Of a stretch of 64,000 nucleotides of DNA, positions 11,201 through 20,389 are shown one piece after another. A model generated the notes under the pieces. It was not told the DNA's origin and ran no database searches. It was given only the letters and a program-made list of their open reading frames with translations. The DNA comes from Amphibalanus amphitrite (Eukaryota; Arthropoda; Thecostraca; Balanomorpha; Balanidae). Within the stretch, counting starts at the first letter, position 1. The number at the start of each line of letters is the position of its first letter. The stretch is from positions 434,001 to 498,000 of the forward strand of contig NW_024881595.1 in assembly GCF_019059575.1 (NCBI RefSeq). Direction: 5' to 3'. Position numbers and translations under genes: made by a program.

Positions 11201-12039
11201 CATTTGTTGAAAACATCATTTCAAGGTACGGCATCAGTAAAATTCTTCTTAGTGATCGTGGATCCAATTTCACTTCAAAACTCATGCAATCCATTTGTAA
11301 GCTTCTGGGTGTCAAACGCATCCTTTCATCTCCTCGTCATCCACAGGCCAACGGCCGTGTGGAACGACTGCATGCTACTATAGCAAATATCTTATCTCAT
11401 TTCGTCGATCCATCCCAAAAGAATTGGGACGAAGTTCTGCCCATGGCTCTTTTAGCCATTCGGTCTTCCATCAACCGTTCTACCGGTGAAACTCCCGCTC
11501 AGATATTCACTGGTCGTGATGTACTTCTTCCATTGGACGTCGATGCTCAACTGCCCTTTGATCCTTTTGCCTCCATTGATTCCTACCGTGACTTGCTCCA
11601 TAAACATTTGTCGGCACTTCATGACGTGGTGCGCGACAACAATGAGGCCGCCATCTTGGCGCAAGAACGATCCCATCCAACTCAATCCAATCCTCCGTCC
11701 ATCCATGAAGGCATGCTGGTGTACCTTCACAATCCTCAATTCAAACCTGGACTCACCCGCAAGCTTCAAAAGTTAAACAAAGGTCCATACAGAGTGCTGC
11801 ATTTGACTAGTCCCGTCAATGCACGCATCCAGCATCTGGAAAATCCCGGTGACGTGCAACTCGTGCACGTCAACCGATTAAAAAAATTCACCGAGGACAA
11901 CCCCTTCAATGCTCAGAAACCTCCTGTGGCTCACAGTGGTGAATCTGCTACACGTTCCGTAGGCGAAGCTACCCCAGGCAGCAATACTGGCGAGAACTCA
12001 ACCCGAAAGACCGCAGGAACAGAGAGAGGTCCGAGATAG
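8209..12039 (+). CDS. pol: Pol polyprotein: protease, reverse transcriptase, RNase H, integrase
   Basis: The frame is open from 8086. The stated start is the first codon after the predicted -1 slip; a GTG at 8254 also exists. The aspartic protease core Asp-Thr-Gly-Ser is at 8338-8349. The reverse transcriptase catalytic box YVDD is at 9760-9771. RNase H shows Ser-Thr-Asp-Ala-Ser at 10201 and a Thr-Glu-Lys-Glu motif near 10320. Integrase has its HHCC zinc module (His at 10864, paired Cys at 10975 and 10984), then the catalytic triad Asp 11074, Asp 11254 and Glu 11362 with 35 residues between the last two, and a GPY motif at 11782-11790. All catalytic residues are present and there are no internal stops. 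It would copy the element RNA and insert the cDNA. Confidence 0.95.
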   Translation, partial: RQPLATLNGTTAFASVAADNAGTRPRPPILEISVKDQPGSALYDTGSSICLISHKFFQSCSISSPLEKSSLSILGVTGTPIQILGHCQIPIHVSDRTIQHTVYVTDKSLSFGCDIILGIDFIIRHQLLFNPDTKSVSFLQPSAATSTQRQTPQRLSPRRRKRVRFLLGTTDSPRDIDNPLISYDENDAFTIDEGKNHPLFLYRSVEIPAFSEMFVQMKLPRYLVPSEAPYFIQGHVDQSTAGIQVARSIAFLTKSYVLVRVANVTARPILLRKNLRIAQLNPAAPKSETDRNDENSSGQTYSASTQPDKGDKVSPNDFQLDHIPEPYRSQLRDMLMKHVGTFGNTLDDIKITNVYEHHIELSDPTPAYKNPYRLPFAHRDIVKSEIDKLLASGIIEPAVSPYNAPIILVKKSSGGYRLVSDLRVLNEKIKDDRYPNSFASDAIDQLSGCTVFSTLDLLSSFHQVPLSKSSRPYTAFTANNQHFQYASVPFGLKSASAALNRALQIALSGLQGIDAFLYVDDILIASKNYDDHLEKLDRVLTRLEETRFVLRPSKCSFMQRQIKYLGHIVDEHGVRPDPSKIQAIQDFPRPSSVKEIRSFIGFANYYRRHIPRMSQLAAPLIALTKKDVEFIWSEECENGFQSIKDALVHYPVLRFPDFTKDFYLSTDASDFAISAVLEQQHGEELHPVAFISRQLNKAERNYSTTEKECLAIYWAFDSLRCYLVGHFTHVITDHLPLRGVFKATNPGGRLTRWSLKLSGYDFDVTYLPGRLNVKPDVLSRVKIDSQSKDTFLGFVSATSFEHEGWTREKIKAEQRKDPNLIPIINQLSGHSTARMDLQLHEPLSNYFLSSDGLLYHVSSQNSKTRPFVDQLVVPEPMKKTIVQQYHDTLWSGHLKLDKTVQKIRLLFFWKHMYTDVQKYVNSCQQCMERNAHKTIKKAPLQRTLTPAYPMHISSFDIVGPLKNSYRGNTHYLSWIDHFSRFPEAIPLAETTTEAVAKAFVENIISRYGISKILLSDRGSNFTSKLMQSICKLLGVKRILSSPRHPQANGRVERLHATIANILSHFVDPSQKNWDEVLPMALLAIRSSINRSTGETPAQIFTGRDVLLPLDVDAQLPFDPFASIDSYRDLLHKHLSALHDVVRDNNEAAILAQERSHPTQSNPPSIHEGMLVYLHNPQFKPGLTRKLQKLNKGPYRVLHLTSPVNARIQHLENPGDVQLVHVNRLKKFTEDNPFNAQKPPVAHSGESATRSVGEATPGSNTGENSTRKTAGTERGPR

Positions 12040-12040
12040 A

Positions 12041-12181
12041 ATGCCGCCGCAGCGACGGTTTGAATTGGCAGAAATGGAGGAAATGTACAATGCCCAAGGA
12101 CCAGCGATGGAACAAGCTCCACCGCATTATAATTTAAGGCCAAGAGCCAACTTACGGGCACCTCCAAGATATGGTCAGTAA
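12041..12181 (+). CDS. Small 46-codon frame directly after pol
   Basis: An ATG one base after the pol stop opens a 46-residue frame containing YNLRPR, a motif often seen near the ends of gypsy Pol proteins or at the start of the following region. It ends just before GGTCAGT, a possible splice donor. It could be the detached tail of pol, the first coding exon of a spliced env, or a chance frame. I have no family match for it. Confidence 0.3.
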   Translation: MPPQRRFELAEMEEMYNAQGPAMEQAPPHYNLRPRANLRAPPRYGQ

Positions 12182-12902
12182 CGTAACTGCCAGTTAAACA
12201 CAAAAAAAAAGCTCTCGTCCTTGTGCTGAAAAAAGTGAGAATTGAGAAAGAATAGATTATAGAGCTCCGGTACCGTAAGAGAGAAAGAGAGAAAGTCTCA
12301 GATAGAGCTCAAGAATAGCCAAGGACAAAGATTGTTGTAGGTACCTGTATATATGGAAGCGCTTCCCTTTTGTATATATCCCTCTAGTTATAAGTATAGT
12401 TAAGCATTGCAATGCAAAGACATGCAATGAAATGAGATGAAATGACATGAAATGACATGCAATGTATTGAATATGGTGTTTTGTGTGACAATGTTCTTCG
12501 CATTTTTTGTGACATCATTTTGACATTTGGAAAAAATTAGCTTCTTATGGCGTTACTTGACACTTCAGCCTTGTTCTGTCCACAGATACCAATCTTCGAG
12601 ATTGTGGGTACAATTATGCACCTCGTCTGATTTTGGATCAATGAACATACATAAAACCAAATAACTACCTACCGGACTCCGCCAAAAGCATAAGCTTTGT
12701 TATTATACTTAACTGCTACACACCCGAACGATAACGATAGTGGCTCGGTAGGAAACTTTACATTCCCCCTCCCACCCAATTCATACTTTTGATCACAAAT
12801 ACGTGCTGCTCATTCTTGTGGCACCAAAGAGAACGACATCGGACGCTGCCTCTGATTGTACCCGCCAACAGAAAGGTAACCGAGTAAGTAAATCAAAATT
12901 AT
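12182..12902. other. Non-coding part of the gypsy element after pol
   Basis: There is no open frame of note here. 12404-12470 is a degenerate ATGAAATG-type short repeat. Any upstream ectodomain of the env-like gene that once lay here is not recognisable. Confidence 0.4.
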
Positions 12903-13585
12903 TTGCATATTAGCGCCCCTTTCACCACCAACGATACGTACCTATCCCTCTCCACATCCAAAATATGTCCTAGGATAGAATCCGTAGTATCGGTCGACGG
13001 ATGTCACTCATGTCCGTTGGCTGCAAAAAAATCGTCCTACGTGCCAAATCCCTTTGTTCGTCAGGACCCGCATCCGTTTCCTTCAACGCTATCCCGCTGT
13101 CCACTAGAACCGTTTCACTCACTACTGAAGACTCCCTCATTACCATCGAATTTATTACTTCCCAACAATGCCACAAAGAGAGAATTTGTCTATCTCATCG
13201 ATCAATAAAAAGCTGTGAACCCATTTCTTTTTGTTTAGATGCTCCCATCTTGAACCTTACGCAACGTAATGAAACCTCTGTTCAACACACAGCTCTTACA
13301 CACTCCCGTGGTCTTTTCGACTCTATGACCACAACCTCCATTGGCACATCTATCAAAAACTACGTCATCTCGTTTTTAGCCATTCTGGCTGGTATTTTTA
13401 CCCTCTCTTTCGTAATCACTCTTTTTAAACGTTATTTTTTTTTTCAAACTTCCCCGTTATCATGTTTCGCTTCCGCCAGGCTCTTCAAGCCTGATTATAT
13501 ACAATGTACCACAGTGCGACCGTGCCACGCCCGGCCGGCGCCCCGATACATCTACCACTTCGAGGATCTTCACATTATCATGTAA
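12903..13585 (+). pseudogene. Broken env-like glycoprotein region of the gypsy element
   Basis: Two overlapping frames (12903-13208 and 13001-13585) together look like the C-terminal part of a membrane glycoprotein. Cysteine-rich segments are followed by an N-glycosylation-type Asn and a strongly hydrophobic membrane span of about 22 residues around 13360-13430, then a short basic tail. The frame changes near the A-run at 13025-13031, which breaks the gene. The GCHSC cysteine pattern before the break recalls phlebovirus Gc-like envelope proteins captured by some invertebrate LTR elements. That is family resemblance from memory only. The N-terminal part is missing or unrecognisable. Alternatives are a splicing-dependent gene or a homopolymer sequencing error. 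Confidence 0.45.
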
Positions 13586-14594
13586 GCGGAAGTGCAACAT
13601 GGTGAGGCCAAAATTTTGCTCCCTTTTAAGCCTCACGTTTTTGATTGTACATTTTGGTTGCTTGTGTCACATGATGCTTATTGTCACTTGAACGTCACAC
13701 ACCATGGTTCATAAAGAAGACACGGCCAAGTGCCGTCCACATACCTATATGCAAATATGATGGTATGTACTTGTCTTGCTTGTCAAATGTGTATCCTTGT
13801 ATTACTTGTAAATCGTATGTACTTGTATCGCTGGCCAATTGTTCTTGTATATTTTGCTTCACTATAGGTTGTAGATTTGTCCAAACGTAAAAAGTCGGAT
13901 ACAGGCATTACCACTTCTTCCAAGTTCCCAACATTTCACTACCTAACCATTTATCTCAACACCCCTCGAGTCACAATATAGGTTGTCAGCCGCTTTGCAC
14001 AACGATGTGTCAGTTATGGTCACAGGTTTCCATCTTCGCGTATCCATCTGGACAAGGGCCCAGTCCAGCCGCGAAGACCTGCACTGGTCGACATCCGTAT
14101 GTTCCTGCCATCGAGATTCCCCTGTTGGTTCTCCAGCCACATCAAGCAGCAGTCTTCTAACGCCGACGCCGTCTACACACCCGCCTCATCAACACGGCAC
14201 GGTGTACCGGTGGACCGAACTCTCTGCGCCACGTCACCACACTCGTGGCAGCGCCTTCCTGCAGGCATCCGGCTACAACATCACCTGACGTCGCCGTCAC
14301 CTCTCTGGTGACCTCACTATCACCATCTCGGGCGATATCAGGATACCAGCCGGCCGCCGCTGTACTCCAGCACCAAGCGCTGGCCACTCCAGAGGCGCAC
14401 ATACGAGTACCTACGGTCCATCTACATTCTACGGCGTCCGAGAATATTTCTGCTGCTCACCATGATGCCTGGCGAACCGATGGGATATCTACCTGATGCT
14501 GCTTTCGATGTCGATCTCCAACAATGCATACCTGTGCATCATACTATCATGTCTTGTTGCAAGTGTTCATTGACGCCTCCTATTGTCGGCTCCC
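13586..14594. other. 3' non-coding part of the gypsy element
   Basis: No frame here resembles a protein. The stretch is moderately GC-rich and probably serves as the 3' untranslated region ahead of the purine tract. Confidence 0.4.
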
Positions 14595-14610
14595 GGGGAG
14601 GGTGAGATAA
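14595..14610 (+). other. Purine-rich tract before the 3' LTR
   Basis: GGGGAGGGTGAGATAA abuts the 3' LTR. It is in the place of the polypurine tract that primes plus-strand DNA synthesis, although two T residues interrupt it. Confidence 0.55.
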
Positions 14611-14927
14611 TGTCGCACAGCCTTGCTCCATCCTGCACCCTCACAGTTTACACTAATTGAAACCTTGCAAAATCCTATTCGCCACGCTCATCGTGTGACG
14701 GACGGGCGGCCCGGCCCGCACGCATGTACAATAATAAAGTTGATTGACGCTGCGCTTTGCAGTGCCCAGCCGGCCGCCCTGCGTCCTACATTCACGCGTG
14801 TCGGTCAGCGTCCCAGTTTCGTACACGTGTGTTTCATCGTATATAAAGTCCTGTATCTGACGCCAATACAATCCAGTTCACCAGCAGACGTCTTTGCTGA
14901 AGGTAAGGGCTAAAGGCCCCGCTGACA
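14611..14927 (+). repeat. 3' LTR of the gypsy element
   Basis: I find no difference from the 5' LTR over 317 bp when reading them side by side. GCCG follows directly, completing the target duplication. Confidence 0.95.
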
Positions 14928-14931
14928 GCCG

Positions 14932-16032
14932 GCGGCGGGGGGCCGTTTTTACCGAGTGGTCCGGCGTCCCACTGACTGCCGTTGAGAGCAGAGGTCACTG
15001 GCGAGGTCACCAGGGTCAAGGGTGGGTGGGGGGAGGGGGAGATAAGGTAAAATAAAACCGGAAGCTGCGTAGATCCGGAGCATGTCAGTCTGTGCTAATG
15101 AAGCCCCAAACTCTGGCTCCCGTGGTCTTCATCGGACTTGGAAGGTATACAGCAAGTGCTTCACTTAGATGACTGAAGATTTCGATTTCTTATTATTGTC
15201 ACTGTCGCACCGTCACACTTTCACCCTAGATCACGCTAGCTGTGCACGCCAAGTTGCCGTCACAATTCAGCCGTGCAGTGGTCAGTACCCCTCCCCCTTC
15301 ACATGTAGGAGTCGAGATAGATCTTCTGTCAAACATCTGTATCAAAGTCGATTGCGTCAACTGCATAGCTGAAACCCAAATGTATTGCTCAAGTCGATGC
15401 TCGCCCTGCCCGCGTTCTTTTCTAACAGACTTCACTGATGTGTATGTCGTAACGCAATATCGTCTTCATTTAAAACTCAGTAGTAGAAATATTCTCACAT
15501 GCCAACTGGGCGACATCTATTTAAATGACTGGAAATGAGAGCCATCGGACACCTAACACGACAACAAATACAGGGCCATCGACCACCGAACAGATGAACG
15601 ATGAGGGCACCGCAGCACCAATGGCGGTGACCTGACCGCGGCCCCTGGTAGCACGCTGTGCCGCCACACCAGCTAATAAATATCACCAATCAGCGGCCGA
15701 GTTGGTATGCGCCGCGCGCCGCCACCGCGCCGTGCGCCGCCCGTTACGATGACGAATCTGGCGCGGGGCGCCGATTGTCGTCGCATTATTTATTCACGCC
15801 GTACGCGGCGCGGCGGCGATCGGCGCGCGGGGGGCCGCGCCGCGACTGCCGCGCCGCGCCGGTGACGGATGCAGCGCTCTGTCGGCGCTAATAGCGCACT
15901 GACGGCGGCCGGTCGTCTGCTGCATGTCATGCAACTGAGACCAAGAGCAGGAAAGAGGAGAGGAGGGAGGCCGATCCCAACGAGAGCCAGCTGCGCGTGC
16001 CCGGAGATTGGTCTGATCAGAAACTGGCCACG
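14932..16032. other. Non-coding spacer between the gypsy and DIRS elements
   Basis: No gene is supported. 15690-15900 is a very CpG-rich island with AT-rich motifs such as ATTATTTATTCACGCC embedded in it, an enhancer-like texture. The rest is unremarkable. Confidence 0.45.
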
Positions 16033-16120
16033 ACGGGAGTGGGACTCGCTCCCACGACAGAGATAATAGTCTATAGGACTATAGGACAGTCCTATAGGAC
16101 TGTTCATGATCAGAAAAAGT
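16033..16120. repeat. 88-bp direct repeat, left copy, outside the DIRS element
   Basis: This sequence recurs exactly at 20390-20477, so the two copies bracket the DIRS element. It contains the dyad GTGGGA-CTCGC-TCCCAC and nested copies of CTATAGGAC in both orientations. A 26-bp stretch (16121-16146), which partly repeats CAGAAAAAGTTAC-type sequence, separates it from the A1 repeat. Confidence 0.9.
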
Positions 16121-16146
16121 TACGTTACCGTAGTTCAGAAAAAGTT

Positions 16147-16229
16147 ACCGTAGTTACGACATTCGCCGCCAGGGGCTGACCCCGGCCCGTGACCGAGGTC
16201 GCGGGCGGGGTCAGTCTGCGTTGGTGCTC
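16147..16229 (+). repeat. Split direct repeat A1
   Basis: The 83 bp from ACCGTAGTTACGAC to TTGGTGCTC match 20140-20222 (A2) over their full length. This is the left end of the PAT-like element. Confidence 0.9.
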
Positions 16230-16292
16230 CGCACGAGCCGCGACGCTCCGTGTTGCGCGAGCCGCCGGTATTTCGAGGCGGCTTGTTTCCTC

Positions 16293-17110
16293 ATGGAGGA
16301 ACGGTTCAACAACCTTCTTGAGAGGTTTGACAAGTTGGAAAGCTCAGTGGCTGCAATCAGTGAGCATTTGAAGACCGACACCGCCGGTCGTCGGCTGGTC
16401 GACACTCAAGAATGCGCAGACACTCAGCCGCAGCCGTTCGGTGAGTCTGAAGTGGGCGCGAGCAGTGATCTGCAGACAGACTTTAAGAGCATTCGCGAAA
16501 GTCTGGCAAAGGTCAGACTTCCACCGGACTTGGTGGTCGGTGATTCAAGAGCAGGCGTCAGCAAGGCTGACTGGCCGAAGTTCCAGGTCATTCAGAAGTG
16601 TGCGCGGTATCAGGAGACCGTATTGAAACTGCTCTCTCAGTGTACAAGCAGAGAGCCCGTCCTCTCTGAACTATCGACTAGGCTATCGCACAACTCCGGT
16701 ACCTGCAAGAAGAGTATACCAACCTGCTGGTGGCGAACCAGTTTGATGACGGGACGACCAGGCTGTTCCAGACGCTGCAGCGGAACCCGGCAGCTTTCAC
16801 GCCGGGGGCGCTGGAAAATCTGCAGCGAGCCGTGTCCATCGCCGGAGCGCGACACAACCGGCAGGTCAGTGGCTCTGGAAGGTTCCGCGGGCGGGGCTCA
16901 TTCTTCCCGTTCGCTTCTGGCGGTCCGGGCAGAGGCTACCGCCTGGACGCGGCGGGTCAGCGACCCGGCGGCGGCGCGGCGGGCTCGGGCTCCGGATCAG
17001 CTGACTGGAGGTTCCGCCGCGGGCGGTTCGGGTACGCACCCGGGCCGCGTGACCTGGCCGCCCGAGCGCAGCAGCCGGATGACGTCACAGGGACATTCTC
17101 AGCTGAGTAA
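16293..17110 (+). pseudogene. Gag-like frame of the PAT-like element, frameshifted
   Basis: The frame opens with an ATG at 16293 and a predicted coiled coil at its N-terminus (heptad-like Leu/Phe spacing in the first 40 residues). It continues to about 16680, where the protein-like sequence passes into a second frame ending at 17110. The second part is Gly/Arg/Ser-rich with RG-type repeats, as expected for an RNA-binding nucleocapsid-like tail without zinc knuckles. The frame change near 16670-16690 is not at an obvious slippery site, so I read it as a disabling indel. Identity as Gag rests on position before RT and on composition. Confidence 0.6.
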
Positions 17111-17137
17111 ACCATCACGTGAGTTGTGAGGGGAATT

Positions 17138-19007
17138 ATGCCGCTGCATAAGGACGAGTGGGTGCGCATTGGGGCGCCTGATGCAGTTCTGGACTGGATT
17201 ATGAATGGTGTGCCGGTGCCTGTGCGTGACATTCCAGAGCCCCGTGTCTTTGAAAATCCCTGTTTTAATGAACCAGAGAAAAAGTTTTTGGAAACTGAGC
17301 TGATGGCGCTAGAAAAGAGGTGTTATAGCAAAAGTAGCTGACGTGCCGCATTGTGTCTCCCCTTTGAAGGTTGTTCCAAAGAAAAATTCCAAATATCGCC
17401 TCATTTGTGACTTGAGATATGTGAATTCTCACTGTGATGTGCCACATTTTTCGTCAGAAGGTGTTTCTGTCCTGCCAGAGGTTATGAGAGGTGGTGAGCT
17501 GGCGGTCACTGTAGATTTAAAGGACGGATTTTATCATTTCCCTGTCCGTGAAGAGTTCAGAACGTATCTGGGTTTCCAGTATGGTGGATGCTGGTATGTG
17601 TGGTGTTTTCTACCATTTGGTTTGGTGGCTAGCCCGTACTATTTCCACAAATGTGTTCGTGTGGTCATAGAGTATATGAGAGGGACCGAACGCCTGTCGG
17701 TCATGGCCTACGTAGATGATTTTTTATTGACGTCAACGAAGAATAGAATGGCCAGTGACGTGAAAATATTTTTAGATACTTTAGCTTCATTAGGATTGTG
17801 TGTCAACTGGGAGAAGTCGTGTTTGGAGCCGTCAAATGTTGTGTCTTATTTGGGTTTCGATGTGCACTGTGCGTCCGAGGGTGAATTGCCGTTCATTACT
17901 GTGCCAAAATGCAAAGTGTCGAAGCTGAAGCAGGATATAGGTAGGATGTTAAAGCGGCCCACTGTGTCGGCGCGTCTGCTGGCTCGCATCGCGGGTAGGT
18001 GTATCAGTATGATGGCAGCGGTGTTCCCGGCCAAGCTGAAGTTGCGGAACATTTACCGTCTGTTGAATTCTAGGATGTCTTGGGACGAGGCAATGCCGTG
18101 GTCGCCCGAGGCCAGAGAGGATCTGGCGTGGTGGCTTACATCGCTGGACGGGTGGAACGGCCGGCTGCTGGTGCCGCCGGCCAGCTGCGACTTGCAGCTC
18201 TCCACCGACGCGTCCGAGACTGGCTGGGGAGCGACACTTTCCACCCCGGTCGCTCAAACCGCCTCGGGTTTCTGGCGGCCAGAGGTGAGCGCAGAAACGT
18301 CCAATTTTCGCGAGTTACTAGCTGTTTATTTTGCCTTACTGTCATTTTGTTCTACGCTTCGTGGCAAAACCGTCGAGATATTGTCCGATAATATCACGGT
18401 AGTCGCGCTCATTAACAAGCTTGGGTCAGCTGATCGTCGCCTGGACGCCATCGCTCAGAATATTTGGGAGTTTGCTTTTGAGCATCAGGTCATGCTGGTT
18501 GCGCACCACATTGCAGGATATTTAAATGTAGACCCCGATGAGCTGTCACGTATTCCGCTGCGTCACGAGTGGACACTCCATCCGGCTGTGTTCCAGCAGT
18601 TGGAGCGCATGTTCGGCCCGCACACGATCGACCGGTTCGCCTCCCTGTCTACGGCGTTGCTACCGGTCTACAACAGCCGCTTCAGGGACCCCGGTACCGC
18701 TGGTGTGGACGCTCTGGGTCAGAACGATTGGCAACAGCACAACAACTTCATAAACCCGCCCTTCCGGCTAGTCGCACGTGTGCTGGACGCGGTGCAGGCG
18801 CAGCGTGCCGAGGCCACGCTGATTGCCCCGATGTGGCCAGGCCAGCCATGGATGGAGCGGCTGCGGCGGCTCAGCGTCTGCCCGCCGCTGCGGCTGCCGC
18901 CTGTGACGCAGGCCTGTATTCCACTGCTACCGCACCAGCAGATAGAGCCGCACCGCAACAGACGGTGGACTCTGTTCGCCTGGCGGATCTCTGGAGAGCC
19001 CGGTTAG
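17138..19007 (+). pseudogene. Reverse transcriptase, RNase H and methyltransferase-like polyprotein, frameshifted near its start
   Basis: An ATG at 17138 starts the frame, which shifts at about 17315-17320; the long part then runs in another phase to 19007. Reverse transcriptase motifs follow: Leu-Lys-Val-Val-Pro-Lys-Lys near 17361, Val-Asp-Leu-Lys-Asp near 17512 and the YVDD box at 17709-17720. RNase H of the DIRS type shows Ser-Thr-Asp-Ala-Ser-Glu near 18202 and a Ser-Asp-Asn motif near 18384. After 18570 comes the methyltransferase-like domain typical of DIRS and PAT elements, with Asp-Arg-Phe-Ala-Ser near 18630 and an Asn-Pro-Pro-Phe motif near 18753, the N6-adenine methyltransferase signature. 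One indel is the only visible defect. The recombinase frame overlaps its end. Confidence 0.85.
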
Positions 19008-20005
19008 AGGCGCTCGGCTGGTCTCCTGCTGCACGTGAGCAGTTCCCTCTGTGTTTGGCTCATTCCACTCACGCGAATTATGACAGGTACATCTGTAAGT
19101 TTAAGGAATTTTGTAGAATACGTGAATTGATTTTTCCACCGGTAGATGGCGCGGTAGTGGCTGATTTCCTGGTAGGCGAGTGCAGTGTGTCTGACAGACC
19201 CCACTCTACGTTACGCTGCTTGTCAGCAGCCTTGGCTGCACTGTACGAGGTGATGGGAGTAGCCAACCCACTCCACGATCCCCTTCTCGTGCGTCTGTCT
19301 CAGGCCATTGTGAAAAGCGGCACACGGGCACCCATGACACGGTCGTCCGTGATGGATGTATCAGCCTTTGTTCGTCTGTTTGAGTCGTGGGCTGTGAACG
19401 AGTCGCTACCGTTGAAGTTGCTGCGGTTGAAGGCGATATGTCTGCTAGCTATCGCGCTGATGTTGCGGCCCTCAGATATTGCCCCCCTGTCGATGAGGTT
19501 CGATGCAGGCTCGGGGGTAACGTCGCCGTTTGTGCTGTCCACTGATCAGCTTCAGTTCCGTTCAGATGGTACCCTGCAGGTTACCTTTCTGGGGATAAAG
19601 AACGACGCTCAGCGCACGGGGTTTCAAGTCGCAAGCCCGCCTAGCCCCAATAAGTCAGCGGACCCTATCGATGCCCTGCGTGTTTATTTAGCTAGAACAG
19701 AGTCGTGTCGATGTCCAGTTTCGAAGCCTGTTTTCATTAGTTTAGTTCGCCCTTATGCTGCAGTTTCTGCAAGCTCGGTGGCTGCCATTTTACAGCAGGG
19801 TATTTATTTTGCGGATGATTTTGGTCTCGCCAAAGGTCACACGCCGAAAGATTTTCGGCCAACTGGCGCGACCCGTGCGGTGCAGCTCGGGTTTGACGCA
19901 GACGATGTGCAGCGTCTCGGTAGATGGAAGACCAGGTCGGTTTTCCTGGATCATTATGTTCACAATAGCGTAGATCCGTCGTTTACACAGCGTCTGTTCG
20001 AGTGA
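18569..20005 (+). CDS. Tyrosine recombinase of the PAT-like element
   Basis: The frame is open from 18569 and overlaps the methyltransferase part of the previous frame. Recognisable protein starts near 18975, so translation probably begins there or after a shift. The C-terminal catalytic domain has Leu-Arg-Pro-Ser-Asp near 19463 (first catalytic Arg), the DIRS-type box FRPTGATRA near 19855 (second Arg), Gly-Arg-Trp-Lys near 19918, and the nucleophile Tyr in Asp-His-Tyr-Val at 19955-19957. It would join a circular DNA copy of the element to the chromosome by strand exchange. All catalytic positions I can place are intact. Confidence 0.9.
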   Translation: MDTPSGCVPAVGAHVRPAHDRPVRLPVYGVATGLQQPLQGPRYRWCGRSGSERLATAQQLHKPALPASRTCAGRGAGAACRGHADCPDVARPAMDGAAAAAQRLPAAAAAACDAGLYSTATAPADRAAPQQTVDSVRLADLWRARLEALGWSPAAREQFPLCLAHSTHANYDRYICKFKEFCRIRELIFPPVDGAVVADFLVGECSVSDRPHSTLRCLSAALAALYEVMGVANPLHDPLLVRLSQAIVKSGTRAPMTRSSVMDVSAFVRLFESWAVNESLPLKLLRLKAICLLAIALMLRPSDIAPLSMRFDAGSGVTSPFVLSTDQLQFRSDGTLQVTFLGIKNDAQRTGFQVASPPSPNKSADPIDALRVYLARTESCRCPVSKPVFISLVRPYAAVSASSVAAILQQGIYFADDFGLAKGHTPKDFRPTGATRAVQLGFDADDVQRLGRWKTRSVFLDHYVHNSVDPSFTQRLFE

Positions 20006-20068
20006 CATGGCGGTGCATATGTGTGATGGGTGCTACGACGCGACGTTGTGATTTTTTCTCTCCATGGA

Positions 20069-20140
20069 ATTGCATTTATGTTTGTTTGTACAATACATGT
20101 ACGGCTGGCGACGAATGTCTGTAACGTTGGTTTTAAGAAA
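20069..20140 (+). repeat. Split direct repeat B1
   Basis: The 72 bp from ATTGCATTTATG to TTTTAAGAAA match 20318-20389 (B2). B1 directly adjoins A2, as in PAT elements. Confidence 0.9.
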
Positions 20141-20222
20141 CCGTAGTTACGACATTCGCCGCCAGGGGCTGACCCCGGCCCGTGACCGAGGTCGCGGGCG
20201 GGGTCAGTCTGCGTTGGTGCTC
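20140..20222 (+). repeat. Split direct repeat A2
   Basis: This is the internal copy of A1. It includes the GC-rich segment GGGCTGACCCCGGCCCGTGA, which can fold back on the nearby GGGGTCAG. Confidence 0.9.
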
Positions 20223-20317
20223 ATGGATTTGGAAGTTGACGCATGGAACATGATCTCGCCATAGACCAGTAACTGGAAAGGAGCTCGGTTCGTGCAAGTG
20301 CCACTGCGGCGCAGACG

Positions 20318-20389
20318 ATTGCATTTATGTTTGTTTGTACAATACATGTACGGCTGGCGACGAATGTCTGTAACGTTGGTTTTAAGAAA
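20318..20389 (+). repeat. Split direct repeat B2, right end of the element
   Basis: This copy of B1 ends where the right 88-bp flanking repeat begins. It is separated from A2 by 95 bp of unique sequence. Confidence 0.9.

Larger units (their letters stand above)
6699..14927 (+). mobile_element. Complete Ty3/gypsy LTR retrotransposon (8.2 kb)
   Basis: Two 317-bp LTRs that I read as identical (6699-7015 and 14611-14927) bound the element, with the target duplication GCCG at 6695-6698 and 14928-14931. The order is LTR, primer-binding site, gag, pol (protease, reverse transcriptase, RNase H, integrase), a broken env-like region, purine-rich tract, LTR. Integrase after RNase H defines Ty3/gypsy rather than Ty1/copia. 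Intact gag and pol and identical LTRs indicate a very recent insertion that may still be able to move. The clade within Ty3/gypsy cannot be fixed without a tree. Confidence 0.95.
16147..20389 (+). mobile_element. PAT-like DIRS retrotransposon with split direct repeats
   Basis: Terminal repeats follow the order A1 (16147-16229), coding region, B1 (20069-20140), A2 (20140-20222), B2 (20318-20389), with A1 matching A2 and B1 matching B2. This split-direct-repeat layout is diagnostic of the PAT/Ngaro branch of the DIRS order. The coding region has a Gag-like frame, reverse transcriptase, RNase H, a methyltransferase-like domain and a tyrosine recombinase. The methyltransferase domain favours PAT over Ngaro. 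Such elements integrate with a tyrosine recombinase instead of a DDE integrase and are not expected to make target duplications. Gag and the start of the RT frame carry frameshifts, so this copy is probably not autonomous. Confidence 0.9.
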
